Positions 10,725 to 19,424 of a stretch of 64,000 bases of DNA are shown one piece after another. This stretch comes from Acanthosepion pharaonis. Lineage: Eukaryota; Mollusca; Cephalopoda; Sepiida; Sepiidae. Location of the stretch: positions 1,217,001 through 1,281,000 of the forward strand of contig CAHIKZ030005408.1 in assembly GCA_903632075.3 (NCBI GenBank). The letters run 5' to 3'. Each line of letters opens with the position of its first letter. Positions within the stretch are counted from its first letter, which is position 1. Below the pieces are notes generated by a model. That model ran no database searches and had not been told where the DNA came from. It was given only the letters and a program-made list of their open reading frames with translations. Both the position numbers and the translations under genes were made by a program.

Positions 10725-10952
10725 GGGGGGGGCTGAAGAAGTGGATTCATGCCTTTCCCAAGGGAATTTTTCGCGTAAGTGAATATAACGAACCCAAGGG
10801 GAACTGGAAATCGGCTCTCCGATGAACAATTCCGAGCCATTATCCATTACACCACCCACACATCCAAGCTTACAGCACCTGGTATTCTCAAGCAGTCATC
10901 CATCGCAGCACTGACTAAACTTCGGTGATCGTACATGATATGGCCGTAAGCC
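10725..10952 (-). mobile_element. SINE-1 copy with 5S rRNA-like head and tRNA-like region
   Basis: On the minus strand, from 10952 downward: a 5S rRNA-like segment (10952-10866) beginning GGCTTACGGCCATATCA and ending GGTGCTGTAAGCTT, lacking about 25-30 nt in its middle; then a tRNA-like segment (about 10860-10800) with GGTGTAATGGATAATGGCTC and GAGAGCCGATTTCCAG; then the SINE body CCCTTGGGAAAGGCATGAATC (about 10770-10750). The order 5S then tRNA then body matches AmnSINE1/DeuSINE architecture. No A-rich tail could be delimited. Confidence 0.7.
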
Positions 10953-11159
10953 TTATTACTGTTTGTTCTTTATTATTTTCATAAGTGGATACATGTTTTT
11001 GAGTAGACATTCCTGTTTTTTAATAGTGAAAGTGAAATTAATGCCTACCGCGTAAAAACCGAAAGATTTACAAAAGAAGATGCACCGCCCGACAGGCACC
11101 GAACCCGTATTCACTTTCATCATTTTAAATGGAATACAGGTTTTATTCCATTAAAAAGC

Positions 11160-11625
11160 AAAACATCAAATTTATCCATAGACAAAGTATTAAGAAATAG
11201 GAAAATTTCGTTAGAAAGAAAGAAAAGAGTACTGAACTATTATGCAATATCAGCTTATACAGGACAATCTTGAGGCAACACAGATGTAGTTCTGCAGGAG
11301 GATGCTGAGAATTCCATGGACTCAACAGGAGAGTAACGAGGAAATTTTAAGAAAAAATCGAAACCAAAAAAAATGTATTTCTACTTAAAATCAGAGACAG
11401 TCAGTTAACATTTCTAGAGGAAAGAAGGCTTGGAGAATGCGACTCTCACAAGACATACTGAAGGCAGTAGGAACAACGAGAAACGAGATTGTGTAAATGG
11501 ATATCAGAACAGTGATTGGGAGAGACAACCTATAGAGAAACGGTACTGGGAGCTATATAGGATGGGAAGTTGTGAAGAGCCATGAACGACAATATCCTGA
11601 AGGGACGGGGCACATAGAATAACAT
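11160..11625 (+). mobile_element. RTE-type LINE, 3' portion
   Basis: Frameshifted remnant of the C-terminal end of an RTE-like protein. SKVLRNRKISLE is encoded at about 11180-11215, a block matching EATQM.FCRRMLRIPWTQQ at about 11270-11325, and GRLWRAM-like VVKSHERQ at about 11568-11595, with CCTGAAGGGACGGGGCACAT at 11594. It is collinear with the copy at 18925-19420 but has lost the segment encoding YGSECWTI. It has several stops and is not functional. Confidence 0.65.
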
Positions 11626-11639
11626 AATTCGTTATCCGT

Positions 11640-12120
11640 CCCTATTACCACGGGATATTGTTTGTTTATACTTGTAATAGTTTTTTTTTTTTTTTTTAAG
11701 TTGCCCGAATTTAAACAAAGCATTGTCACTATTGTTTAACGGGTTGTTTTAAAACATTGGGATTATGACAACCAAGATGAACCCAAAGAGGAAGGCATTC
11801 AATACATATAAGCCTCAGTGAATTATTGATGGTTGTGTGGAGTGTATCTGTGTGAGGGGTACATGTGGAGGTATGTGTGTGCGCCCATACGCGAAGGTGT
11901 TTTTAGTGATTTGTTTTCAACGGCTTATCAAGGTTATTTAAAGCCAGGAAAATGTGCAGCTTATTTAAAGCCAAGAAATTTTTTTTTTTTTTTTTGGTTG
12001 TTTGTTTTTGGGAAATAATAATGGGTTTACTGATACAAGTCTTTCCAAAAAAAAACAAACAAAAAAAACTTCTTACAATCTAAAATTTTTTAAAAAAATA
12101 ATCTGTGTTTAGTAATACAA
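11640..12120. other. Intergenic DNA with poly-T and poly-A tracts
   Basis: Contains poly-T tracts at about 11681 and 11979. The phrase GATACAAGTCTT (12032) and a related AATACAAGTCTTAG at 12115 resemble the 3' tail of SINE-1, so a decayed SINE tail may be present. Otherwise nothing is recognised. Confidence 0.35.
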
Positions 12121-12121
12121 G

Positions 12122-12395
12122 TCTTAGGAGGCTCGGTGGAGTAATGGGTAACGGAATCGAATTCTAGTTGAATCCAGTAGATTCACTTACGTGCTAATAC
12201 CCTTGGGAAAGATATGAATCCTCTTTTTCTAAGCTGTAGCGGGACTGACCGGGTTCTATAGCCTTGGATGGCAACTGGTCTACCGCAGAAAGAAATGGCT
12301 ACCTACCGCGGGGAAAAAAAAACTGCCTCGTCAGTCATGTATCGAAAGATGATCGCCTAAGGGTGTATTGCACATAACTGTCTGATAACAAGTCT
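12122..12395 (+). mobile_element. SINE-1 copy, tRNA-headed
   Basis: Starts GGAGGCTCGGTGGAGTAATG (A-box-like) at about 12127. A damaged B-box region follows (ATCGAATTCTAG, 12156), then the body CCCTTGGGAAAGATATGAATC (12201), GACCGGGTTCTATAGCCTTG (12248) and GGTCTACCGCAGAAAGAAAT (12279). It ends near ATAACAAGTCTTAC (12384). The same body occurs at 28.5, 48.3 and 63.2 kb. It lies tail-to-tail with the minus-strand SINE next to it. Confidence 0.75.
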
Positions 12396-12535
12396 TACGA
12401 ACAGTTAGGGAAAGAAGAGGTGGATTCATGCCTTTCCCAAGGGTATTTGCGAATAATCGAATATAACAAACCCAACGGGAATTAGAACTCGGCACTCCGA
12501 TTAACAATTCTGAGCATTACACCACCCGCACATCC

Positions 12536-12654
12536 AAGCTTACAGCACCAGGTATTCCCAAGTGGTCATCCATCTAGTTACTGACCAGGCTCGCCGTTGC
12601 TTTACTTCGGTAATCGTACGGGAACTGGTCTTTCAAATTGATATGACCGTAAGC
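12536..12654 (-). pseudogene. 5S rRNA-like segment, SINE head (inner unit)
   Basis: The minus strand reads from GGCTTACGGTCATATCAATT to CTGGTGCTGTAAGCTT, including the conserved GATTACCGAAGTAAAGCAAC (canonical GATCACCGAAGTTAAGCAAC) and GATGACCACTTGGGAATACC (canonical GGTGACCGCCTGGGAATACC). Length about 119 nt equals a normal 5S rRNA. Point changes in conserved positions and the fused tRNA-like region argue for a SINE head rather than a working 5S gene. Confidence 0.75.
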
Positions 12655-12672
12655 CATACCAATGGCACATCC

Positions 12673-12790
12673 AAGCTTACAACACCTGGTATTCTCAAGC
12701 GGTCACCCATCTAGATACTGACCAGCTCGACGTTGCTTAACTTCGGTGATCGTACGAGAACTGTTGTTTCAACGTAATGTGGCCGTAAGC
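12673..12790 (-). pseudogene. 5S rRNA-like segment, SINE head (outer unit)
   Basis: The minus strand reads from GCTTACGGCCACATTACGTT to AATACCAGGTGTTGTAAGCTT at the 3' end, with TCACCGAAGTTAAGCAACGT intact and ATGGGTGACCGCTTGAGAAT in the C-box area. Length is 118 nt. The 5' GCTTAC and 3' GTAAGC ends still pair as helix I even though both differ from the usual GCCTAC and GTAGGC. It could be a true 5S gene copy, but its divergence and neighbours favour a SINE head. Confidence 0.78.
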
Positions 12791-12794
12791 TGCC

Positions 12795-13130
12795 TACGTG
12801 TATGTTTGCTTGTGTGTACCTGTGTTTGCGCATGTGTGTATGCATGCGCGCTCGCCTGTATTTAGGTGTGCGTTTTTGGGCGTTTGCGTGCGTATGGGAT
12901 GGGGAACGCCTGTATATGTGCTTGTGGATTTGTGTATGAGTGTGTAGGTGAGTGCGTGTGTGTGCTCGTGAATGTGTGTACGCGTCTTTGCGTGTGCGTG
13001 TACAGTAGGGAGCGCGCACGTGTCTGTGTACCTGTGGATATGTGTATGGATATGGATATGTGTATGGATAGGTATGTGTGTGTGTACGTGGCTGTGTATG
13101 TGTGTGTGCGGGCGCGCGCCCTTCAAGAGC
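12795..13130. repeat. Degenerate (GT)n-rich tract
   Basis: About 330 bp of irregular GT/GTAT/GCGT repeats, including GGATATGTGTATGGATATG at 13036-13060. Open frames on both strands here (for example a His/Thr-rich one on the minus strand) are compositional. Confidence 0.85.
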
Positions 13131-13139
13131 CATTCCGTT

Positions 13140-13560
13140 TCTATCATTCCAAGTATGTCCCTAAGAATGCGCCCCGACAATGCCATACGTCTATTTGTGA
13201 TTACATTTGTACACGGTAATGTCTACAGCTCAGCAAAGATAAGCTGGTACCGTTCTTTCATCAATGTCTGGGCGTAGATGCGTGCGATAACAACACTTTT
13301 ACCGACTGATAACACGCAATCCTGATTTCTTCTTTCATGTGGAGAGTGTCTCTTCGGAACGTCGGCGGTCATGGATCTTCACAGCCTGCAGCTCTCAACA
13401 ACGTCTGACTCTTTACCACCCCTTCCTTTCTTTTCTCGCTCTCCCATCCAATCACAAAAAAAAAACTTGTTAGTTAGGTTACTCGCTGTTTCTCTCAACC
13501 CCGACTTTCTTCACTATGCAGTGTCAGTGTTAGATTTTCCAAGCCCTCTTTCCTCATAAA
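13140..13560. other. Unassigned DNA
   Basis: More balanced base composition than its surroundings. A 62-codon frame at 13371-13559 (MDLHSLQLSTTSDSLPPLPF start) has no known domain. No duplicate is seen in the window. Confidence 0.35.
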
Positions 13561-13564
13561 ATGT

Positions 13565-13865
13565 TCAACTATTTATAAGCATAAGTGTACTTTTAGTTCT
13601 TATTTTCTTCAAAGCTTCCTCATTCTTCATATTTTCTTTCCATGCCTCCGTCTCTTGCTTTGAATCCCTTCTTCATCTGTGAGGAAATTGTCCAGCATTC
13701 ACTACCATATAGGAGGACTGATATTACATAGCAATCTTTTCAGCAATCGTTTCATTATTTCTAACAAAATTTTCCTACATCTTAATACTTTGCATAGATT
13801 CTGGAAGGCATCTTTTGCTATTCCGATTCGTATTCGCATTTGTTTTTAATCATTTCGCCCCAAGG
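13565..13865 (-). mobile_element. RTE-type LINE, C-terminal region
   Basis: The minus-strand translation begins RIRIGIAKDAFQ (about 13845-13805), continues as LCKVLRCRKILLEI (about 13800-13755) and then a block corresponding to VISVLLYGSECWTI with loss of frame (about 13725-13690), followed by lysine- and arginine-rich sequence. This is the thumb to C-terminal part of an RTE-like reverse transcriptase. It is broken by frameshifts. Confidence 0.6.
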
Positions 13866-13995
13866 AACTCACTAAAGCCACTATGACACAAGGGGTTACT
13901 GAGTGTGAAATAATAAGGAAAAAAAAGAAAAACATTATTAACGATTGACATTGCATTAAAATTTTTGAAAATCAAACATTCACTTTTATCATATG
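13845..13995 (-). mobile_element. LINE-A 3' end
   Basis: Matches the LINE-A 3' untranslated end seen at 40.6 kb: TAATCATTTCGCCCCAAGG (13848), AAAGCCACTATGACACAAGG (13873) and GGTTACTGAGTGTGA (13892), then AACGATTGACATTGCATTAA (13939), which is the minus-strand equivalent of the final coding residues. Only the 3' end is present, as expected for 5' truncation. Confidence 0.65.
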
Positions 13996-14129
13996 TTTAG
14001 GTTTTATTACAATTCTAATAATCGCTTTTTGATACAATAAACATTGTCGAAGAGTGACGGTGTTATGGGAAAAACCGTCCTTTTCACATTATGTCTTATT
14101 TCAGACAAATTTATCCATGTTTAGACCGT

Positions 14130-14790
14130 TGATGGGGAGATTGGGGGGGTTTTGAGAAGCGTGCAACCACCTCTTAATTGTTGTTGTCCCCAGGTACACC
14201 CTGACCCGGGGGGTGATAGCACCTGTTAGGGTCCCAGCTATGGGCAAATAGTGAGCCTCCAAACAAAAGCAAAACACCATGAAAGTATAAAAATACATTT
14301 TTATATTAAAATGACCAGCAATACCTTTTTATAATGGAATGACCAACAATAAATTTTATAACACAATATAATCAACAATACCGTTTTATCTATAATTGAA
14401 GGCATGCAACCGCGTTAAAAATATTTAGATTTCGGGATTAATAACCCATAGAAATGTTGATATGCCGCTAAACGAATCAATCAAACAACCACCATGAAAA
14501 AATTCTTTCATAACATTAATCCATATAATATTCTACAATCACTTAAAGAAATCAAACTGTATTCCAAAATATAACTTTAAACAAACAACATAAAACACAT
14601 ATATCACCGCTTCCAGTAAGTATGTCCACAAAGACATGTATATACAAAAAAGCTGAGTATCATCTACCATATACTCAATTGTGAAAGGAGAATAACATAC
14701 TTTTTTTATTACTTCAAATCTCCCAAGAAAATTAAATTTCGATATTAAATGACCCATAAGGAGTTGATATGCCGTTAAACAAACAAAACA
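14130..14790 (-). repeat. Rep-D copy 3 with attached module E
   Basis: From right to left, the first unit (about 14785-14500) has head AGTTGATATGCCGTTAAAC and the E body (GAGTATCATCTACCATATAC, 14654-14673), ending at the palindromic TGAAAAAATTCTTTCA (14493-14508). A second Rep-D head (ATGTTGATATGCCGCTAAAC, 14455) then leads to the internal units and the tail AGGGTCCCAGCTATGGGCAA. The same E-then-D order recurs at 36.97-37.64 kb, so the composite is a real repeat structure. Confidence 0.7.
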
Positions 14791-15059
14791 AAAATGTATC
14801 CATTTTTGCGAAAATTTGAATTTTGGATTTATAGGTAGGCAAGACTTTCCTGTTTTGAAGATTGGCGTAACACAATCTTCCTGAAATCCATTTCAACCAT
14901 TTGTCTAATTAAGCTAATTTTATAAATATTATAACCATCACGCGAATTCTACGCAATTATTCACAGAACCATAATTATGCTTCCATCTAAACGTATTTGT
15001 ATTGTAGGCACGTTCAGCGTAACTGCAGGCGAAATCAAGCTACCGTCTCTTCCATCAGT

Positions 15060-15492
15060 TCACCGACCTATGTACGCCCTGGGTATGACTATAAACTACA
15101 CCCGGCAGCAGGGTCCCTGATCAGGAGGTTTTGAGAAGCGTGGGACAGCCTCTTAATTGCTGGTGTCCCCAGGCCCACTCTGACCCGGGGTGATAGTTCC
15201 TGTTAGGGTCCCAGCTATGGGCAAATAGTTAAACCTCAAACTGGTGTCAAAACACAATGTAAAAATGGGTTTTAATACCAGTAAGAAAATTTTGAAAATA
15301 AAAAAGTTACCAGCAGTACATTTTTGAAAAAAAAGAATATTACCAGCAATACATTTTTTAAAAAAAAGAATATTACCAGCAATACATTTTTGAAAAAAAA
15401 AATATTACTAGCAATACATTTTTGAAAAAAAATATTAGCTGCAATAGAAATATTGGCATTAAATGACCCATTGTATGCCGCAAACAAACTGT
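15060..15492 (-). repeat. Rep-D copy 4 with five internal tandem units
   Basis: The tail (15105-15245) has GACCCGGGGTGATAG and AGGGTCCCAGCTATGGGCAA. From 15290 to 15455, about five 30-36-bp units each contain TACCAGCAATACATTTTT-like sequence and poly-A. The head follows at 15461-15492. The poly-A in each unit produces phenylalanine-rich open frames on the minus strand. Confidence 0.7.
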
Positions 15493-15739
15493 TATGGGAA
15501 CCTACCCATAATAAGAATGGACTATTCCTGACATTATAAATACTGCACCTCTCAAGAGGTCTGAGGAGATTGTAAGACAAGGAGAGATAATTGAGAGCAT
15601 ATTGTAAAGACATTGGAATAGTGATACTTGTCGAGACAACATAGTTCACTCTAACCTAATCTGATAGTCATTACTAATACTTCTACTTCTTTGTATTATA
15701 TTTCTGTTGTAATATATCTTTGTATTCCATACCTGGGTT

Positions 15740-16090
15740 CGTGTTATTCTTTCATTGGTTCTAACCTTGGACCATCACCGTGTTGCAAGGAACTTGGACC
15801 ATAACACAAACCAAACGAAACTGTTTAAGTTATACAACGTAATGAATGGCTATTATAAAACGGAAGTAAACAATTTCTCCATCTTCTCAAACAGGAGGGT
15901 GCGAGGTCAGTATCACAAATTGATGAAACGGCACTCGAAAACAGTTACAAGATCCATCTTCTTTGCCTTAAGGCTGATGGACAGGAGAAACACATTACCT
16001 AGTGATGTTTTTAACTCAACAACGCTGGTTATTTTCACGGAGAACCTGTGGATCCTGCTGAAAATATCTTCTTTTTTTACATTGATGTTC
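15740..16090 (+). mobile_element. CR1/L2-like LINE, C-terminal fragment
   Basis: An open frame contains a run typical of the post-reverse-transcriptase C-terminal region of CR1/L2-type LINEs: KLFKLYNVMNGYYKTEVNNF, then RRVRGQYHKLMK, then SIFFALRLMDRRNTLPSDVF (family pattern R.RG..KL....R..FF..R....WN.LP..V). It ends near 16070 where similarity stops. It is a third LINE lineage, distinct from LINE-A and LINE-B, and only its end is present. Confidence 0.65.
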
Positions 16091-16174
16091 ACCCTGTACA
16101 AGACCCGAGAATCATTACAGAGTAAGAAACACAGTTTAAGCGGATATATGGGGAAGATAACGGTTGACACTGGA

Positions 16175-16738
16175 CTTGATCAGGTTAAGTTTGTCATGAT
16201 CGGAGAAGCATCCTCTTGGGAGTCGATTTCACAAAACAGTGGTTCGTGGGAATACGCTGCTCGAGTGGAACTTACCAATTGAATACGAATGAAATGAGGG
16301 TGGTTCGCTACAATGTGGGTGGCATGGAGGGTCTTAGCCGTAAAAGAATTTGTGAAATTAAGGTATGTAGTTCGTCTGCGCACTTTTCATGGAAATAGCG
16401 ATAGAGCAGCGAGAGTCTCGGAAAGTTTCGTCTGTGAGGAAAGAGGTTGTAGGGTGGAAAATAATTTATTACCTAAAAGGATTCGAAGAAGCTTTTAAAC
16501 TCTACGAGAGTTGAAATTGATAACTGGTCAGCTCCTGCCCATATAAGGCATCGGTACTCCATTTGGGGGCTGATCTGACTCTTGTTAAGGGAGAGGATAG
16601 CAGGAGGATTCAGGTACTTACTGGAGCGGTACAGGAAGCCGACCATTTTTCCAGAGATGGATCGTATGTGCGAGTTGCACTTGAGGTATGGGTTAAGTTC
16701 AAGTCCCAAGAGGCGCTCAAGGTATTCACCTCAGTGAG
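16175..16738 (-). mobile_element. LINE-B (Jockey/CR1-like), 3' coding fragment
   Basis: The minus strand encodes LGLELNPYLKCNSHIRSISGKMVGFLYRSSKYLNPPAILSL (about 16707-16585), then MEYRCLIWAGADQLSISTL, and after frame changes FTAKTLHATHIVANHPHFIRI (about 16345-16280). These blocks correspond in order to the reverse transcriptase C-terminus of LINE-A but form a separate family (YRSSKYL..PAIL). It has frameshifts and several stops. Confidence 0.75.
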
Positions 16739-16884
16739 AAGGTTAATACCTTTTCTTCTGAAATACCTTTTCAATATTTCGGTTTTCGAGGGTATTGAAT
16801 GTGACCAGTCACTTCTTCACCCACTGAGCTGTAAGAGCTCGCTCAGAGGAGAGATCAGCTACCAATCTTTCGTCATCTACAGTT

Positions 16885-17060
16885 GAAAAACTATTGACTT
16901 ATTATAACGAAAAGTTTATGTGCAATGTCAATCGTTATCTTCGATGTTCTTAATTTCTGTTCTTTTATTTTTCTTGCACCTTAATAATGTTTTTCTTTTT
17001 CTTATATTTTTTTTACACTCAGTAACTCCGTGCGACTAAGTGGCTTTGTTGAAGAGAAAT
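16885..17060 (+). mobile_element. LINE-A 3' end
   Basis: TGCAATGTCAATCGTTATCT (16922) and the stop region TTCTTAATTTCTGTTCTTTT are followed by CCTTAATAATGTTTTTCTTT (16978) and ACACTCAGTAACTCC (17015), matching the LINE-A 3' end on the plus strand at 22.4 and 44.0 kb. Confidence 0.65.
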
Positions 17061-17156
17061 GATTTTAAAAAATTCTAATTTAAATTCTAATTCAGTGATT
17101 TCAATTTTTTAACAGATTTCGTGGGTAAATCAGTTACGTTGTATACACAGGCGCCA

Positions 17157-17579
17157 GGGGCACCTCGAGGCGGTGTAATGGGGAGCAAGCTTGTTTCGCT
17201 AGAACAATTACGACTGAATAGTGCGTTCGATCCTCACTGGGTGCCCCATACTTTCGGCCTTGTGCCACATCTAAGCTACGCTTGGAAAATCGGGGCACCT
17301 CGGCGTGGGGTAATGGTTGGAGTAATCTATTACAAGAGCAGTGAGTTGTCCTCGCTAGAACAATTACAACTGAGCAGTGAGTTCGATCCTCATTGGGTTC
17401 CCCATACCTTCGGCCTTGTGCCACATCTAAGCTACGCTTGGAAAATCGGGGCACCTCGGCGTGGCGTAATGATTAACAAGCTTGTCTCGCTAGAACAATT
17501 ACGACTGAGTAGTGAGTTCGATCCTCATTGGGTGCCCCATACCTTCGGCCTTTTGCCACATCTAAGCTACACTTAGAAG
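17157..17579 (+). repeat. SINE-2: three tandem tRNA-like units
   Basis: Units start at 17157, 17292 and 17448, each with GGGGCACCTCG. Each has an A-box-like GGCGTGG..GTAATGGT, a B-box-like GAGTTCGATCCTCA (GCGTTCGATCC in unit 1), and a closing GGGTGCCCCATAC that can pair with the opening GGGGCACC as an acceptor-like stem. A common 3' part follows: TTCGGCCTTGTGCCACATCT and AAGCTACGCTTGG. Unit 2 has an extra ~20-nt stretch before TCGCTAGAACAATTAC. Single copies on the minus strand at 31.4 and 36.9 kb show that the unit disperses as a SINE. Confidence 0.8.
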
Positions 17580-18180
17580 ATCAATATACACAGACGCCAA
17601 TGACCCTGTGTTAGAGCTCGGGTAAAAAGACGATGTGTTCAAAATGCTGATTTTTAAGACAGGCAGGTCATTACTACTGAATGCAACCCAATCTGGCTAT
17701 CACATATCCCCCACCCATTTTACCCCGTACCGAATAAGCTAGTTTTCATCACTATCAATATCAGTGAAAGCCTATCTGCACACTTCACTCGGATCGCTTC
17801 CTTTTCAAGTGGAATTATTCAATGCAAATCCAGGCTTAAGTGAACGCCACCTGAACATCAACAACAACAACAACAGCATATTAAAAGCTAATAAATTCGT
17901 TAGTCCCACGCCGGTAAAAAAATTTTCCCACGGTGCTAAATTCGGCAAATGACAGATTAAATTATATTAGTTTCCAATAGCGTAACGGTAAGTTTTGGGT
18001 TCAAGCATTTGAGTTAAGCGAATCAAACAGAAATTACCGACTCTAACAAAATCCCCAAAAATCGCTTGTTGACTTCATAAATGGCATTGCATATTAAGTC
18101 AGCTTTCTCGTCTTTCCATGCACACGCTTACAGAACTATAAAAATGTCTCGCTGCATTCACATTATTACAATCACGCTGC
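17580..18180. other. Unassigned DNA
   Basis: The phrase AATGCTGATTTTTAAGACAGG (17642) resembles GATGCTGATTTTTAAAGCAAA at 31800, so a weak repeat may exist. A short ACA run lies at 17862. Otherwise nothing is recognised. Confidence 0.3.
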
Positions 18181-18191
18181 ATATAATAGTA

Positions 18192-18782
18192 CTAGCCGAA
18201 ATACCCACGCCTTGCTGTATATCACACATTTATTTTGTAAGAAAATGATTAATTTCAAATCATTATTATAATTTGTGGAGAAAAATAATGCATTTTAATA
18301 TTACTCAATGATCTTGTCGATGTGACCTCCATCTTCTGGCTTTCTCCTATATTTTCGATAGGAGTTATTCCCTTTCTCTAATTTAAATTTAATTTAAATC
18401 AAAAGGGGAAAAATTTGATCAAAATGAAATATATTTATCCAAGTACACTAGAAGTCATTCCCTTGTTCAAATTTAAATTTAAATCAAATAGAAAAAAAAG
18501 TCAGTAGCGGGGGGTGGGCAGGGACTGCTTTGATCAAAATGAAATATATTTATCCAAGTACATTAGGAGTCATTCCCTTGTTCAAATTTAAATTTAATTT
18601 ATATCAAACGGAAAAAAAGTTTTCTGTGTGGTTGGTGATCAAAATGAAAGATACTTATCCAAGTACACTGGGGAATGTAGTTTCAGAATATATATGATTA
18701 TGGCGTCTATCTCCAAAACCCTAGGAGGAGTTCGGTAGCAAACAGACCGACAGACAGAGGCTACAACTTTATATATAGAGAT
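18192..18782 (+). repeat. Dispersed-type repeat with three ~110-bp internal repeats
   Basis: Begins CTAGCCGAAATACCCACGCC. Three diverged internal repeats carry GATCAAAATGAAATATATTTATCC at about 18417, 18532 and 18637 (periods 115 and 105 bp). It ends ACAGACCGACAGACAGAGGC and CTTTATATATAGAGAT. Ends of the form 'CAGACAGACAG...TTTATATATAGAT' are common in invertebrate interspersed repeats. There is no coding region. Confidence 0.6.
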
Positions 18783-18924
18783 TTGCACTGCAGCCAATGA
18801 TTCCAACTTTGTAACCATGCTGCAAGTTAGACTACTCCTACTACTATTTCTACTTTCTTCTTCTCATACGTCATACCCTTTCATGATAAGCACGATCATA
18901 CCTCTCTACATTATCCCCGATTTT

Positions 18925-19420
18925 AGTTGTTCTAAAAATGCCTTCCAAAAGCTAAGCAAAGTATTAAGAAACAGGAAAATTTCATAAGAGTCAAAGAAAA
19001 GAGTAGTGAACTCTTACGTAATATCATCCTCATATATGACAGTGAATGTTGGACAATCCCCTCACACATGAAGAAGGCACTTGAAGCAACGGAAATGTGG
19101 TTCTACAGAAGGATGCTGTGGACTGAACATGTGAGCAACGACAAAGCTTTAGAGAAACAAAAAGAACACTTATACTTAAAATCAGGAAAAGACAGTTGAA
19201 ATTTCTAAAAGAAAGAGGGCTTGGAAAATTTGATACTCACAGGACAGATTGAAGGGAAGAGGTACAGAGGAAAGCAAGCGATATAGTATCTGGTGAATTT
19301 GTGTAAATGGATGACAAAACAAGTTTCGGGAAAGATAACAAAAAAGGCAAGGTTTCTTAAGAGATACAAAGAACAGGAAGTTGTGAAGAGCCATGATCGC
19401 CAGAAGAGATACAGCACAGT
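18925..19420 (+). mobile_element. RTE-type LINE, C-terminal region
   Basis: Best RTE-like copy in the window. It encodes KLSKVLRNRKIS (about 18950), SECWTIPSHMKKALEATEMWFYRRMLW (about 19043-19120), then after a deletion WTEHVSNDKAL (about 19120), LKFLKERGL-like sequence (about 19190), LCKWM (about 19305) and a KVVKSHDRQ variant of the terminal KLWRAMIA block (about 19380). Stops and frameshifts throughout; no catalytic motif is in this portion. Confidence 0.75.
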
Positions 19421-19424
19421 TTTT

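Larger units (their letters stand above)
12400..12790 (-). mobile_element. SINE-1 copy with two tandem 5S rRNA-like heads
   Basis: On the minus strand: a full-length 5S-like segment (12790-12673), a 17-18-nt spacer, a second full-length 5S-like segment (12654-12536), a tRNA-like region (about 12530-12455) with GGTGGTGTAATG and GAGTGCCGAGTTCTAATTCC, then the body CCCTTGGGAAAGGCATGAATC (about 12440-12420). Each 5S unit keeps the type 1 promoter area. The dimeric 5S head is unlike the single head of known 5S-tRNA SINEs. Alternatively a second 5S-headed copy lost its body by deletion. Confidence 0.72.

Noticed and set aside
12673..12790. Functional 5S rRNA gene
   Set aside because: Full length and well paired, but diverged at conserved positions and followed by another 5S-like unit, a tRNA-like region and a SINE body. 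Kept as a SINE head.
12711..13277. His/Thr-rich and Cys/Val-rich frames on both strands
   Set aside because: Products of the GT-rich tract and of the 5S-like sequence; mutually overlapping.
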